64,000 nucleotides of DNA from Jackrogersella multiformis (Eukaryota; Ascomycota; Sordariomycetes; Xylariales; Hypoxylaceae), in NCBI GenBank assembly GCA_902806575.1, contig CADCXD010000007.1, forward strand, positions 310,001-374,000. The letters run 5' to 3'. Position numbers and translations under genes: made by a program. Shown one piece after another: positions 1 to 10,489 of this stretch. Below the pieces are notes generated by a model. The model was given only the letters and a program-made list of their open reading frames with translations. It was not told the DNA's origin and made no database searches. Numbering within the stretch: the first letter of the stretch is position 1; every line of letters begins with the position of its first letter.

Positions 1-106
1 CCAAGAAAGAGATTGCTGCGCGGATGCGGTGAATGGTTGTGCGTATTGTTCGCGGCATCGATGGGAGTAGCACGTGTGAGAAGTAATAAGTAATGCTAAG
101 ACCTTG

Positions 107-1698
107 ATGAATAGAGAAAGCGTCAATGGCAGTTTACCTCCTTTACCCTTCACACCCTCCTACGACTTCGAGACCTTCTCCACAACTTTCGAAGACCCCT
201 TTAACTACTCTAAACCCTACGAGGCTACGCCGCACACCGAGGACTTCCACGATGAAGGCTCATCCCCGCAGCAGCCGGACGATAAGCTACTTAGCTTTTC
301 TGCGATGGCCGTGAAGGCTACGCCCTTGGACGATGCGCTCGGTGCGTATTCCGAAGTCAATATGTCGGCCGAGCTATACGGCATGTTCTTCGTCGCCGAG
401 GATGTGTTCGGCGGTGAATTGACCGGCCGACCCCTGGAGTTAACGTGTTACCGGCGGAATCTGTGGCAATGCTCGGGGCAGATAACCATGCCGCGGCACT
501 GCACGCAGGTCATGAACGAGCAGGGCCGCACAATACCGATTGTCGAGTTCTACGCTTCAGTATCGGCCAAGGAGAGCATCGAGGGCAAGTCCACCGAGAT
601 CATCTCCATCCCGTGGAAAAGCAGCAACCCGGTCCTCGGAGAAGGGCAGGAGACAAAAGTCGCCAGCGCCCCGCCCAAGATCGCCCTCGACCTGAGCGGC
701 GGCCAGGAGGTCGACGGCCACCGTGTCAGCATACCGGTCTCGTGGAAGCGGCTGCAGTTCAAGAGCGCGACGGCGAATAACGGGCGCCGGAAAGGACTGC
801 AGCAGCACTACGTCGTGCAGATCAGCCTGCTGGGGAAGATGAAGACGGGAGGCGAGTATATGAAGATCGCCGAGATCCAGAGCGGGCCGGTGATCGTGCG
901 TGGACGAAGCCCGCGGAACTTCGATAGCAGAAAAGACGTCCCCCTCTCCAGCGAGAAGAAGGCGTCCGGCGGCGTGGAGCGAACGCGGACGCACAGCGAC
1001 GGAGGTTCGACGGCGAACTTGAAGACGGAGCGGTCGGACTCCACACATAACTTACACCACTACTCATCACCATCACTAGGCAGCTCGGCGACGGGATCCT
1101 CCTGGGGGGGCCCTTCAACACCCGCATACGGCGGCAGCGGACAAGCAAATACGCAAGCCCACCCGGCCAAGAAAATCGCCCTCTCGCCCAACATAAACCG
1201 GCCGCCAGTACCAGCCTGGGGCAAGGAGTCCTCTTACTCGAATAAGACGCAGTCGCTAAGCAGCCACACGAAAAACAATAGCAGCCACAATAACAACAAC
1301 AATTCCGCCGCCCCATCCGTACCCATCAACCTATCCCTATCGGAGGACGAGCGGAGCCCCAACAACCGGTCCAACTCGGACTCTCTCACCAGCCCGAGGC
1401 TGCACCGGACGTCTACAAGCCACGGCGCGGGCGGCAGCCCGATAGAAGAGGAGGAGGAATTATACGAGTACTTCCCGCTTAGCGTGGACGACTGGTACGT
1501 CTTATCCTCTGTCTCTCTCCTCCCTCCCCTCCCCTCCCCTGAGACCCAATACGTGGGCTACCGCTAACAATCCCGAACAGGACGCCCCTCGTGGACACGG
1601 TATACCGGCCGCACATCGTCCACCACATCGCGGTGCCGCAAGAGATCAAGGCGCAGCAGATCCGGAACAAGTCCAAGCGGTACTTCTCCGCGGAGTGA
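107..1698 (+). CDS. ron1: NDT80/PhoG-type transcription factor, RON1-like regulator of GlcNAc catabolism
   Basis: Two exons, 107-1494 and 1581-1698, give 501 residues; the 86-bp intron has donor GTACGT and acceptor CAG. Residues about 60-290 match the NDT80/PhoG DNA-binding fold: the CYRRNLWQCSG stretch near residue 115 and VIVRGRSPRNF near 270 are hallmarks. The second exon supplies a short conserved tail (YRPHIVHHI...RYFSAE). Between lie Ser/Asn-rich low-complexity segments. The family binds DNA and regulates meiosis, proteases or sugar use; in Trichoderma reesei the NDT80-like RON1 controls the GlcNAc cluster. Assignment to RON1 rather than VIB-1/FSD-1 rests on the neighbouring kinase and deaminase genes. 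The start is uncertain: ATG 107 follows an in-frame stop at 77-79, but a branch-like TGCTAAG and acceptors at 111-132 suggest an upstream exon that could lie partly outside the window. Confidence 0.8.
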
Positions 1699-1901
1699 AT
1701 ACTTTCCTGCCTAACCGATATACCGATATGCCTTACGCGGACATGAGCGCTGCGCCCTTCTTCAGCTTCGGCGATGCGTATGCGGATGGACACGCGCCTT
1801 TGTGTTGAGAAGAAAGGAGGGAAGGGAAAGGCAAGGAAAGGAAGAAGCAAAAAACCCGGCGAGTCGGTTCGGAGTGGGGCGAGGGATGGGCAGGCAGGCA
1901 T

Positions 1902-1926
1902 TCTATCTATCTATCTATCTATCTAT
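1902..1926. repeat. (CTAT)n microsatellite
   Basis: About six consecutive CTAT units in the 3' flank of the NDT80 gene, within the likely 3' UTR. Confidence 0.9.
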
Positions 1927-2007
1927 ATTCACGATAATCAAGCGAGCAGGCGAGCGGAATTGCGCTGAACGGATCGACGAACGACGGCATGACATAACAC
2001 AACGAGG

Positions 2008-2080
2008 ACACACCCAAACCCACACCCAAACCCACACCCACACCTACACACACACCTACACACACAAACACAAACAACAA
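2008..2080. repeat. C/A-rich simple repeat
   Basis: Degenerate tandem of ACCCAC, AAACCC and ACACAC units on the plus strand; simple-sequence DNA without coding potential. Confidence 0.8.
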
Positions 2081-2779
2081 ACACGGAGGCGTCTTTGTTT
2101 TTTGTTCCTTTTTCGATGGATATCTGTATTATTCACGTATATTCTTTTTATTATCAACCCGAAATAACCTATGGCTTCAAATATATGTATGTATGTAGTA
2201 TATAGCACTCGCGCGCGCGCCTGTGCCGGGGAGGAAATTCGCCGGAGTCGTTCATCGTTCCATGTTTTTATTGTCTTACCCTCTTTCATCTCTACCCTAC
2301 CCGCATCAGCAGATGCCGAACGAAAGAAAGGAGCTTTTAGGTTAGGTTAGGTTAGCTTCAACAATATACCCCCTGATGGCAAGCCCCTCATGTCTAGCTT
2401 ATTTATGATTCACTAGGTTAGATATTCACTTATATAGATACTTAGGTAGATGTATCAGATTTCGCTCACGATAATGATGATGATGTGGATGTTGTCTTTC
2501 ATTATATGCTATGTTTCCCTATATATGCCTAAACGCCTTCTAGATATACCCGCTTTCGAAAAAAGGCTCCTTGTTTGCTTCCCACGCGCCGTCCTCTGAT
2601 GACGGCGAGACCGACATAACGCACTCCGTGCTTCCCGTTTCTCGTCTCATTAGGGGGGATGCACGAACGACGTGTTTTCGAAAAGCAAAGAATGAAGATA
2701 AATAAGATGTGCGAAAAAATTGACATGAACATATGTACACCATTAATGATCTATATTTTCATCCCGTGAGGGCCTTCTA

Positions 2780-4547
2780 CTACGCCCTGGTAGTGGTTGC
2801 GCACGCTATTGCGACTGCGGCGCCGAGGATTGAGCTCTCGATGGCCGGGACGAGATCAACTGACCCGGGGTACTGGCTGCTAGAGACGAGGTTGTCGATG
2901 TACCGTTGGCAGGTGTCTAGGTACTGCGGGTAGTGCTCGATGACGGAGCCGTTGAAGGCAACCTTGGTACTGGCTTCGACCATCCTGATTTCTTCGTCAA
3001 CTGAAGGCGACGGTAGTGCTACGCCGCTGTCGTTTGAGGGAGTAGGCTTAGGGGTCGCAGGGACACATTCGGCTTCCGTCTCGTGTCGTAGCTCCCAGAG
3101 TGAGAATACCGAAGCAGCTAGCAAGGCAGCTGAGCGTTGTGATATGAACGTTGCAAGGGTGCGGATTGCCGTGATGTCGGATAGAGTGGGCGGCGTAGGA
3201 GAGGGATGGTGTGTCGTGAATTGCAATATGGCTTTTTCGAGAGCTGGCGATGTATCGCTGAATTCATTTGTCAGTTTTAACCATTTCCTAGCTGTCAAAT
3301 ATTGCCGTGTGGGACTTACGCCTCGATCATCGACAGGACTTCTGTGTCGAGTGAGTATGGCTTTTCCAGGGACGGTGGTAATTGGCCGCCTAGCAACCCC
3401 ACAGTCTCAACGGCCTCGACTATAGCAAGTCGGCAGATTTCTCCGAGGTAGAAGCCGCTGAGCATATGCTCAAGGGGTTGAAATTCGGGCCGAGGGTGAG
3501 ATGCGCTCAGGAGTTCGTCCCACCGTGTCAGAGGCAAGATATCCTTCCCGAACATGCCTAGCTCCGTGTTCACGATTACGTGGCTCGCTGACTCAAACCA
3601 ACTCTCTGGCCGCTTGCCGTATTTAGCACGACTAAATGCTGACACTGGCAAGTGGACGGCAATGTTGGTGCCGGTACCTAAGATCAACCCGAAACGTGTT
3701 GATCCGTGGACGTAGGCCTGCGATAGTAACGTTGCCGTACTATCATTGACGATGGCCTCGAGCTGAGCGTTTAGACCTTGCTTCTTGCACGCAAACTTGA
3801 TGAGTTCTCCCAAGTCCTGGCCGAGAAGACCGTTGGTGGCTAGAAAGCCTTTGCCCATACCAAGTAGAAGTCCACCACCTAGTGATATTTGTCTTGTTGT
3901 CGACCATGTTAGCATTGAGGCATACTGAGGTTCGAGAAGAAGACTCACTCAACGGGAAAACTCCAAGCAAGACCCATGGGTATTACGTCCTGTTCGTGTG
4001 TAATATCTTGGTGAATGACTTCGTAGATTCGAGCCGCCATCCAGTCGAAGAAACTCATGCCTTCGAGTTTCTTAATTTCCGGCGTAATCTTGAAGCTGAC
4101 CATCCGAACGATTTCAGTCTCCCTCTCAGTAGCTTCGCGCCCCCTTAACTCTACCAACGCAACTCTCAACGTTGATCCTCCAACATCGAGGGCAAGATAT
4201 CGACCTCGCTCTTTTCCGGTGGGAAGTAGATGGTTAAAGGACGGGAGCATGCATTCTGAATGACTGTGTAACCGTTCCCGGAATTGGCGTTTGAGACCTG
4301 AAGAAAACCTCCTCAGTTCGTCTTCGGTAATTGGTTCCAGAAATAGTTTCTCTGCTTCCTTCAGGAACTCTTCAAGAGCCCTCGACGGATATGTCTTCTT
4401 TCCCTTGACATTGTGCTCCTTCAAGGCCTTCGGGCTAACCCAGAACGCAAGAATGGCTTGCAAGAAAGACTTGCCACGGAGGAAAGACTTGAGGGCCGCT
4501 AGCAGCGATTTTTTTAACGTAGTCATGGCGGAAGTGAGTGGTTGCAT
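2780..4547 (-). CDS. hxk3: Hexokinase-family sugar kinase, probable N-acetylglucosamine kinase (HXK3-like)
   Basis: Three exons on the minus strand, 4547-3949, 3892-3320 and 3257-2780, with introns of 56 and 62 bp; 549 residues, a little longer than typical eukaryotic hexokinases. The phosphate-binding loop DVGGSTLRVALVEL is near residue 120, the sugar-binding loop WSFPVEQ spans the first exon junction (about 195-201), the catalytic Asp lies in NDSTATLL (about 249-256; canonical NDTVGT), and GTGTN near 270 is the adenosine-side loop. All key residues are present, so it is probably active. ATP-dependent phosphorylation of GlcNAc is inferred from its position beside a RON1-like regulator and glucosamine-6-phosphate deaminase; T. 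reesei HXK3 has that role. An atypical glucokinase cannot be excluded from sequence alone. A second Met at residue 8 is an alternative start. Confidence 0.85.
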
Positions 4548-7163
4548 GACAAGGTACTGATTTGCGGGTATGGTTGGGTATAAATATAAGTCATGAAGGT
4601 AACATGAGTAGGCTGAAAAAAACGAGGCAGCTGATATCCAAAAACGAGATTTCTTTTCCTGTCCTCAAGAGACATTCGGCATGTTCCAGCAAAAACAGCA
4701 AACAGGCAATTGGATACAGGAGAGTGAGTGAAATGTTTCCTTAGGGCCGCGTCAGAGCTCGTATAGGCGGTAAAAGGCTAGAACGGCAGAAATGAAACCT
4801 GCCGGTCAAATTCGACGTTAACGAGGCCACCTCGTTGGTTGGATCTAGCAATGTGCGAACCCAGGAGGAAAGGCCCAGGAGGAAAATAAAGAATAAAGAG
4901 CCAAAACCCAGGTTGAGAGCACGGGGGTGTGTGTTCAGGTCAGACCTGATGGGTTACAGCATGAACGAATGGCGCAATATGAATGAAGGACTATTAGGCC
5001 ATAACAGGTGTCTGATACGAAAAAGGAAGGGTTGCGGCCGGTAGAGGGAGTATGTCGATATAGACACACGAAGTGAGGTAAGAAGGTATCTCACAACCTT
5101 AGCCTACCCTCAGCTAAAACGTGGCTCGCGCCAACGACTACCTTAGGTAGGTATGCTTGCCCCAAAGAATATGTTACCACCTAACGGAAGAATAACGCAT
5201 ACAACAATAACAACCAGAACAGCACCTAGGTAGGTAGTAGGTGGTAGTAGTAGTAGGCACCTAGTTAGAACGCCCGAGGATATGGGACAGGGCGGGACGA
5301 TATGCTAGACAAGTGGACCGCAGACAGATCCAGCGCCACCGTTCCCTAGGTAGCTAGGTAGCTAGGTAGGGCAGGTGACTTCCGGATGGTGGTGATATTT
5401 GCTCGACTACCCAGGTGCGTACCAGGTAGCTCGGTGATACTCACGTAGCAGCTGGCTGGGTATAATACAGGTAATACAGGCCTGGAAGCAATACCGGCGG
5501 TGGTAGAAAGGCAACGAAAGAGCGGACAGGTTATGTGATAGGTAACAACGATAGCAACAATAGCATCAATAGCAACGATACCAACGACTCCTAGTGTAGA
5601 TCTCCTCAGCGCAAAACCAGAATAGGACCGGGGCCAGACCCAGACTCGAACGGCGCGCACCAATGGCAATGGGCTGGCGGATATCAGGAAGGGTATGGAG
5701 GGATAGGGATAGGGATAGGTAGGGTGGAGGATACAGAGGAAGAGGAGAGGTAGGAGGTAGACATCGGATTGCACAATGTCTCACCTTGGGTAACTTGGTG
5801 GTGGTGTTGTGTTGTCCACTATCTGCCATCTGGGGTCAATGTTTGTAGATGTAACGTTGTAGGCTCCAGCGCTCCAGGGCTCCAGCGGTTCAGGGCTCCT
5901 TAGAATTGTCGTGAACTTTAAAAATTAACGTTCTAGGTCTAAGGGTCTAAACTTTTTTAGCTTCCATGGATACCTATTTAAAGGAGCAAGGATCGCCCTG
6001 CCTACCAACCTACCAGCCTACCAACATGCACAAGCCACATGGCGTTTGCATAGTTTGCATAATACTAGGCTGCTATTTGGTAGAGCTTCTAGTGTAGGGG
6101 CAGCTCTAAAACCCCGGGTGGCGTAAGCCACAAACGTGGCGAGAGAGCTCTAAGAGCTTACCTAGGTAGACTTAGAGCTAGGGAGCTTTAAACATAAGTT
6201 CTTTTGGAGAGCAAATCATACGTCGTCTATCTCATACCTACCTAGCCTAGGTAGGTATTCATTTATTTTTAATTTCTTCAACATTAGCCGACAACGTCCT
6301 GGGAAAATATGAATAATAAATATTAATTACCTTCAAGGTAGCGCTCTGCTTGGCCGAAGGTGATATTTTGATTTTACCTATTTCAGCTCTGCGGCTCTGA
6401 TAAAAAAACGAGGTATATATTATGTGATCTACCACGTCGAATATCGAAGCCATCCCGATGAGATGGGAAGACGAGCCCCTGATTTAGCTACCCCGCTACG
6501 GGATCATGATGTCGAAATTGCATTAGCTCGAGTGTCAGAAATCTGACAGGGCATTTCTCTTACATCTATGAATACCTCTTGTTTTGTTTAACCCCTAAGG
6601 GTTGCTGGCAGCATCATGCATTTCTGCGGTACCTCGTCACGATCACTAAGCGAAACCGAAATTTCCGGGGAAGGGAGGAAAGCAGTCAGATAATATCTCA
6701 CCATCGAACTAGATTTCGACCTTGTGGTTGGTCGGAGCTCGAGACTTACAGCTCACGGAGCAACCAACCAGATAGCTCGGTACGCCACATGACCTAAAAC
6801 CATTCATGGACAGGTTACTACAACGTTCAACGAGCCTCCCTAGTCACACAAGTGTCAGCTCGCTATCGTCACGGTGGAGAACCGGCCAATCCGGGCAAAC
6901 GTTCCATCGTCGACGGTAGGCCCGATACTATCTCGCTGAGGGTTTTCTCGGGTCTTTGCCACTATGAGGCTGCTCCTCATAATGACTGCGACACCGGTAT
7001 TGCCCAAGGGCTCTCTGTAGAATTCCTTCTGTCTCCTTAGATAAGTCTGTAAAAACACTACTACATCTCTATTTCTCCATATCTTCGACTTGAATCTTAC
7101 CCCTTACCGATCATCATATTATCTAGATCACATCACATTTTACCAATCCCAGTAGAACCTAAA
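4548..7163. promoter_or_regulatory. Divergent promoter region between hxk3-like and dam1-like genes
   Basis: The 2.6-kb gap separates the starts of the minus-strand kinase and plus-strand deaminase. No credible gene is seen; small open frames at 5346-5829 overlap GGGATA simple repeats (5695-5722). CCTAGGTA-type palindromes occur near 5225, 5346-5370, 6160 and 6239-6256. At 6127-6140 the sequence GCCACAAACGTGGC is a 5-bp inverted repeat carrying a near match to the yeast Ndt80 middle-sporulation element (GNCRCAAAW, last base mismatched). That this gap carries sites for the neighbouring NDT80-type regulator is an inference. Confidence 0.5.
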
Positions 7164-8405
7164 ATGAGGCTCATCATCCGCGACGACTCCGATACTGCTA
7201 GCTTCTATGTAGCTAATTATATTATCGAGAGAATCCGACATTTCAACCCCACCCCGTCACATCCCTTCGTGCTTGGCCTGCCTACAGGTTCGAGTCCACT
7301 TGGCGTATACAAGATCTTAGTTGAGCAGTACAAGGCCGGCAACGTAGGTGTGAGCTACATGAGTGGTTTCGAACAAGGACTAAATTGTTGATACTAGATC
7401 TCCTTCGAAAATGTCGTCACCTTCAACATGGTATGAGATGATCGAGACCGCTTGTGAGTATCTAAGATGCTGATAAACCCCTGAAATAGGACGAGTATGT
7501 CGGTATCCCCCGAGACCATCCCGAGAGCTACCATTCTTTCATGTGGAAGCACTTCTTCTCTCACGTCAACGTGAACCCAAACAACGTCCACATTCTCAAC
7601 GGCAACAACCCAAACCTCGAGGCAGAATGCGTCGAGTATGAGGCCAAGATCAAGCGTGTTGGGGGTATCGACTTGTTCTTGGGCGGAATTGGAGAAGATG
7701 GTCACATTGCCTTCAATGAGCCCGGATCTAGTTTGGCCTCGAGGACTCGTGTCAAGACCCTGGCCTATGACACAATTCTGGCCAATTCCCGTTTCTTTGA
7801 GAACGACATCGACAAGGTTCCTAAGATGGCCTTGACAGTTGGCGTTCAGACGGTTCTCGAAGCGAGAGAGGTGGTCGTCATCATCCTCGGTGCTCGCAAG
7901 GCTCTCGCTCTACAGAGGTGCATCGAGCAGGGTGTCAACCACATGTGGACGCTTTCAAGTCTTCAGCTGCACCCACACCCAATGATAGTGTGTGACGAGG
8001 ATGCAACGTTAGAATTGCAAGTTAAGACTGTCAAGGTAAGCATACTTCCGAAATAGCATCCACAGATCATAAGCTAAATGGCTATAATAGTACTTTAAGA
8101 GCATCGAGAAAGTTGCAAGGGAGCAAGGCTTCGAGCAGATTCTACCTTCAAGGATTAGAACTGGACCGGGGCCGATACCGAAGACTGTGATCGATGAGGT
8201 TCAATCTCCTACTATTCTCGCGCCGCAGCCTTTGACCTCTCGTCTACTACGTGCAACGCCAGCTACGGAGTATCCTATCCGATCAATATCTCCGGACCTA
8301 GTACCAGACCGAATGGCGGACCGCGTCGGAATTCCTGACATCTCAAGGAGATTGACCCCGCAACCCGAGCATCAGCAACAACGACTAGCTAGTGTTGGGG
8401 CCTAA
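7164..8405 (+). CDS. dam1: Glucosamine-6-phosphate deaminase (NagB/DAM1 type)
   Basis: Four exons, 7164-7343, 7398-7430, 7490-8035 and 8091-8405; 357 residues. Exon 2 is only 33 bp and encodes the conserved VVTFNM segment. The enzyme converts glucosamine-6-phosphate to fructose-6-phosphate and ammonia, the last GlcNAc-specific step before glycolysis, in the cytosol. The phosphate loop GLPTGSSP lies near residues 39-46. Catalytic positions fall exactly at the E. coli NagB numbers: Asp72 in NMDEY, then Asp141, His143 and Glu148 in GEDGHIAFNEP. After the conserved core (to about residue 275) a C-terminal extension of roughly 80 residues is Pro/Arg/Gln-rich and looks disordered. The gene is divergent from the kinase gene, consistent with shared control. 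Confidence 0.95.
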
Positions 8406-9480
8406 AGCGGTATTTTTTGAGCAGGTCGGTGACCTTGGAAATGTGTAGAATGATTGTATCACGGTATGATATGGCTGGAATGAATGGGTGTTAAGAAAAT
8501 TGCAATAACCGAGCTAGGACCAAAGCCAAGGAGCAATATCAGAGAATTTGATAACCAATATGAGCTAACCAGAAGGTAGACTAGACTACTTGCCAGAGAA
8601 GATGCTCAGTAGATAAGATTTGAATAGCTTTACCTAGGTTGGGTAGTTGAGTCGGCGGTTCTATACACATCTTAACGTGTTAAGAAGACATGAGGCATAT
8701 ACATGTACAATCAGGGTTCAGCATAGGTTACGGATTACGATAAGTATAGGTTACGATAGGTCACGATAGGTCACGATATATGTTAGATACCCAAATATAG
8801 ACATGATTCTTGTTTTTCTTTTGGCATTCGGTCGTGTTCTTATACATAGTGCCGACCACCACTTAGCACGTATCTACATTCCGAATTCATACGCCCCACC
8901 CGTGGCTAAGAAGCGATATCAAGATTGGAGATGTGATGTAATCGATTAATACCGAAGACCTATATCAATATCTTGTATATAACGTGTTACTTACCTAATA
9001 TATTATGAGAATCATTTAGATATGAATAGTTGAATAGTACCAGTCGCATACTCGAAGAAAGATATTATTCAATACCAAGTACCTTAGTTGTTTAATAGAT
9101 GTCGTAGGCGAAGTTCAAAGCGTTCTTAAATAAATTTGACAGGTCAACGGCTTGGATGATCTATCACTTTTAAATGGGCGGAAGATCCGCTATATCGGCA
9201 GCCCCACTAAATACAAGGACAGGGTCGATAATTCGGGGTAAGATTAGATGGTCTAGGTAGATAAGGTTCTCAGTGGAGATCTTCAATGTACCTAGGTAGG
9301 AGGTAGGTACTTAGGTATTTAGGTACAGGTAGGTGTAGAAGGTGGTATCCATTTGAGAGGAAGGGCTTCCTCTTCTGAGACCGTCCGATTTATGGTACCG
9401 GCACCTACCTCCTATAGGTAGGCTGTCTTTAAGATGAACCTTCCAGTAACAAATCCTTCGTCACAAGACATATTATCAGT

Positions 9481-9566
9481 AGGACAGCTTTATTAGGACA
9501 GCTTTATTAGGACAGCTTTATTAGGACAGCTTTATTAGGACAGCTTTATATTAGGACAGCTTTATA
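9481..9566. repeat. Tandem array, 14-bp unit AGGACAGCTTTATT, six copies
   Basis: Copies 1-4 (9481-9536) are identical; copy 5 (9537-9552) has an extra AT and copy 6 (9553-9566) ends TATA. The near-perfect identity suggests recent expansion. Confidence 0.97.
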
Positions 9567-10050
9567 TCTTCCATGATTCGCCCTTGGACATAAATTCCGG
9601 GATGGGATCATAGGTACTTGGTAACTCTTTATCCTAAGATCAGCCACCAACTACAAAATCATCATCCGAACGGGGACCTGCATATACTAGTATATTTAAT
9701 GAATTTCCAAGGTTTCTACCATCTTCATAGGTGTGCCTATTTAGGTACTCTTGGAATCTGGACTATCATTGGTTAGGGGGATAAATGAGGGGGGAATGTC
9801 GAATCTGCGATAGGTCCAATGACACCAATAAATGATCATTATAGATCATTGGAGATACGATCATCTAAACCTATCAAGTCGACCACTACTACCCAATTCA
9901 TCCCCCGCGTCCCGCCCGTGCTGCCTCTCGACCTCTCATCTACCCTCCTATCTCTCACGATGACAAGGACATGCCGAGGAAGCCCAACCGCGTGCCTTAC
10001 AAACCCCTACCTATATACACGGCGGCGCATGTGATACTATGTGTCCCTAC

Positions 10051-10082
10051 CTACCTACATACCTAGGTAGGTATGTAGGTAG
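10051..10082. repeat. Perfect inverted repeat, 14-bp arms with a 4-base spacer
   Basis: Left arm CTACCTACATACCT (10051-10064) and right arm AGGTATGTAGGTAG (10069-10082) are exact reverse complements around AGGT. It is an extended member of the CCTAGGTA-centred palindrome family found throughout the window's non-coding DNA. Confidence 0.95.
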
Positions 10083-10489
10083 ACACTACACGTACCTTGA
10101 GCACGTACCTCGAGGTTCAGCTCATGATGTCACAAGCCGCAGCTGATTGACCTACCCGAAATCCGGATACAGATGCAAGACCCACGCAGGATCTACTTTA
10201 CGGGCCTACCATGAGTCTGTCCAATATGGCCGGTCGATTGTTAAGTAAGCTTGCTTTTGTTCGTTCGTATGCACCTGTCGCCGTCAATGTTGCATCCTTG
10301 ACGGGGAATACTTCCGGTGCTAGACATATCTAAAAACTGTCTCGTGCCTCTCCTCCTTATAGGACGTGGAATAATAAAAGCTAGCTGCTGCCAAGCTAGG
10401 TCATATGAAGGATCTTCGAGCTTGAACTTTGCTGCTCAGAAAGAGGAACGGGTGTCTATAGAAATAGTTCATCATCCAATTTCACTGTC

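Larger units (their letters stand above)
1699..2779. other. Intergenic region between two convergent genes, with microsatellites
   Basis: Convergent 3' ends of the NDT80 gene and the hexokinase-family gene. It contains a (CTAT)n tract at about 1902-1926, a C/A-rich repeat of CCCACA/CACACA type at about 2008-2080, a short (GC)n run near 2211-2221 and three to four copies of GGTTA at about 2337-2356. Small open frames here are low-complexity and not credible genes. Confidence 0.7.
8406..10489. other. Long intergenic region upstream of the ceramidase gene
   Basis: No credible gene. It holds short tandem GGTTACGATA/GGTCACGATA units near 8740-8775, CCTAGGTA-type palindromes near 9290-9330, a 14-bp tandem array at 9481-9566 and a 32-bp palindrome at 10051-10082. 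The distal part should include the promoter and 5' UTR of the ceramidase gene. Confidence 0.65.

Noticed and set aside
557..1316. Antisense frames within the NDT80 gene
   Set aside because: No family resemblance, overlap with a well-supported domain.
2337..2356. Telomere-like GGTTA repeats
   Set aside because: Unit is not the fungal TTAGGG, only three to four copies, and it lies between two ordinary genes.
5346..5829. Minus-strand frames of 142 and 87 codons upstream of the deaminase
   Set aside because: They consist of translated simple repeats (Ser-Leu, Pro-Tyr) and show no splice or family support.
7280..7300. tRNA B-box-like GGTTCGAGTCC
   Set aside because: Lies in the codons for the phosphate loop of the deaminase; no A-box or acceptor stem.
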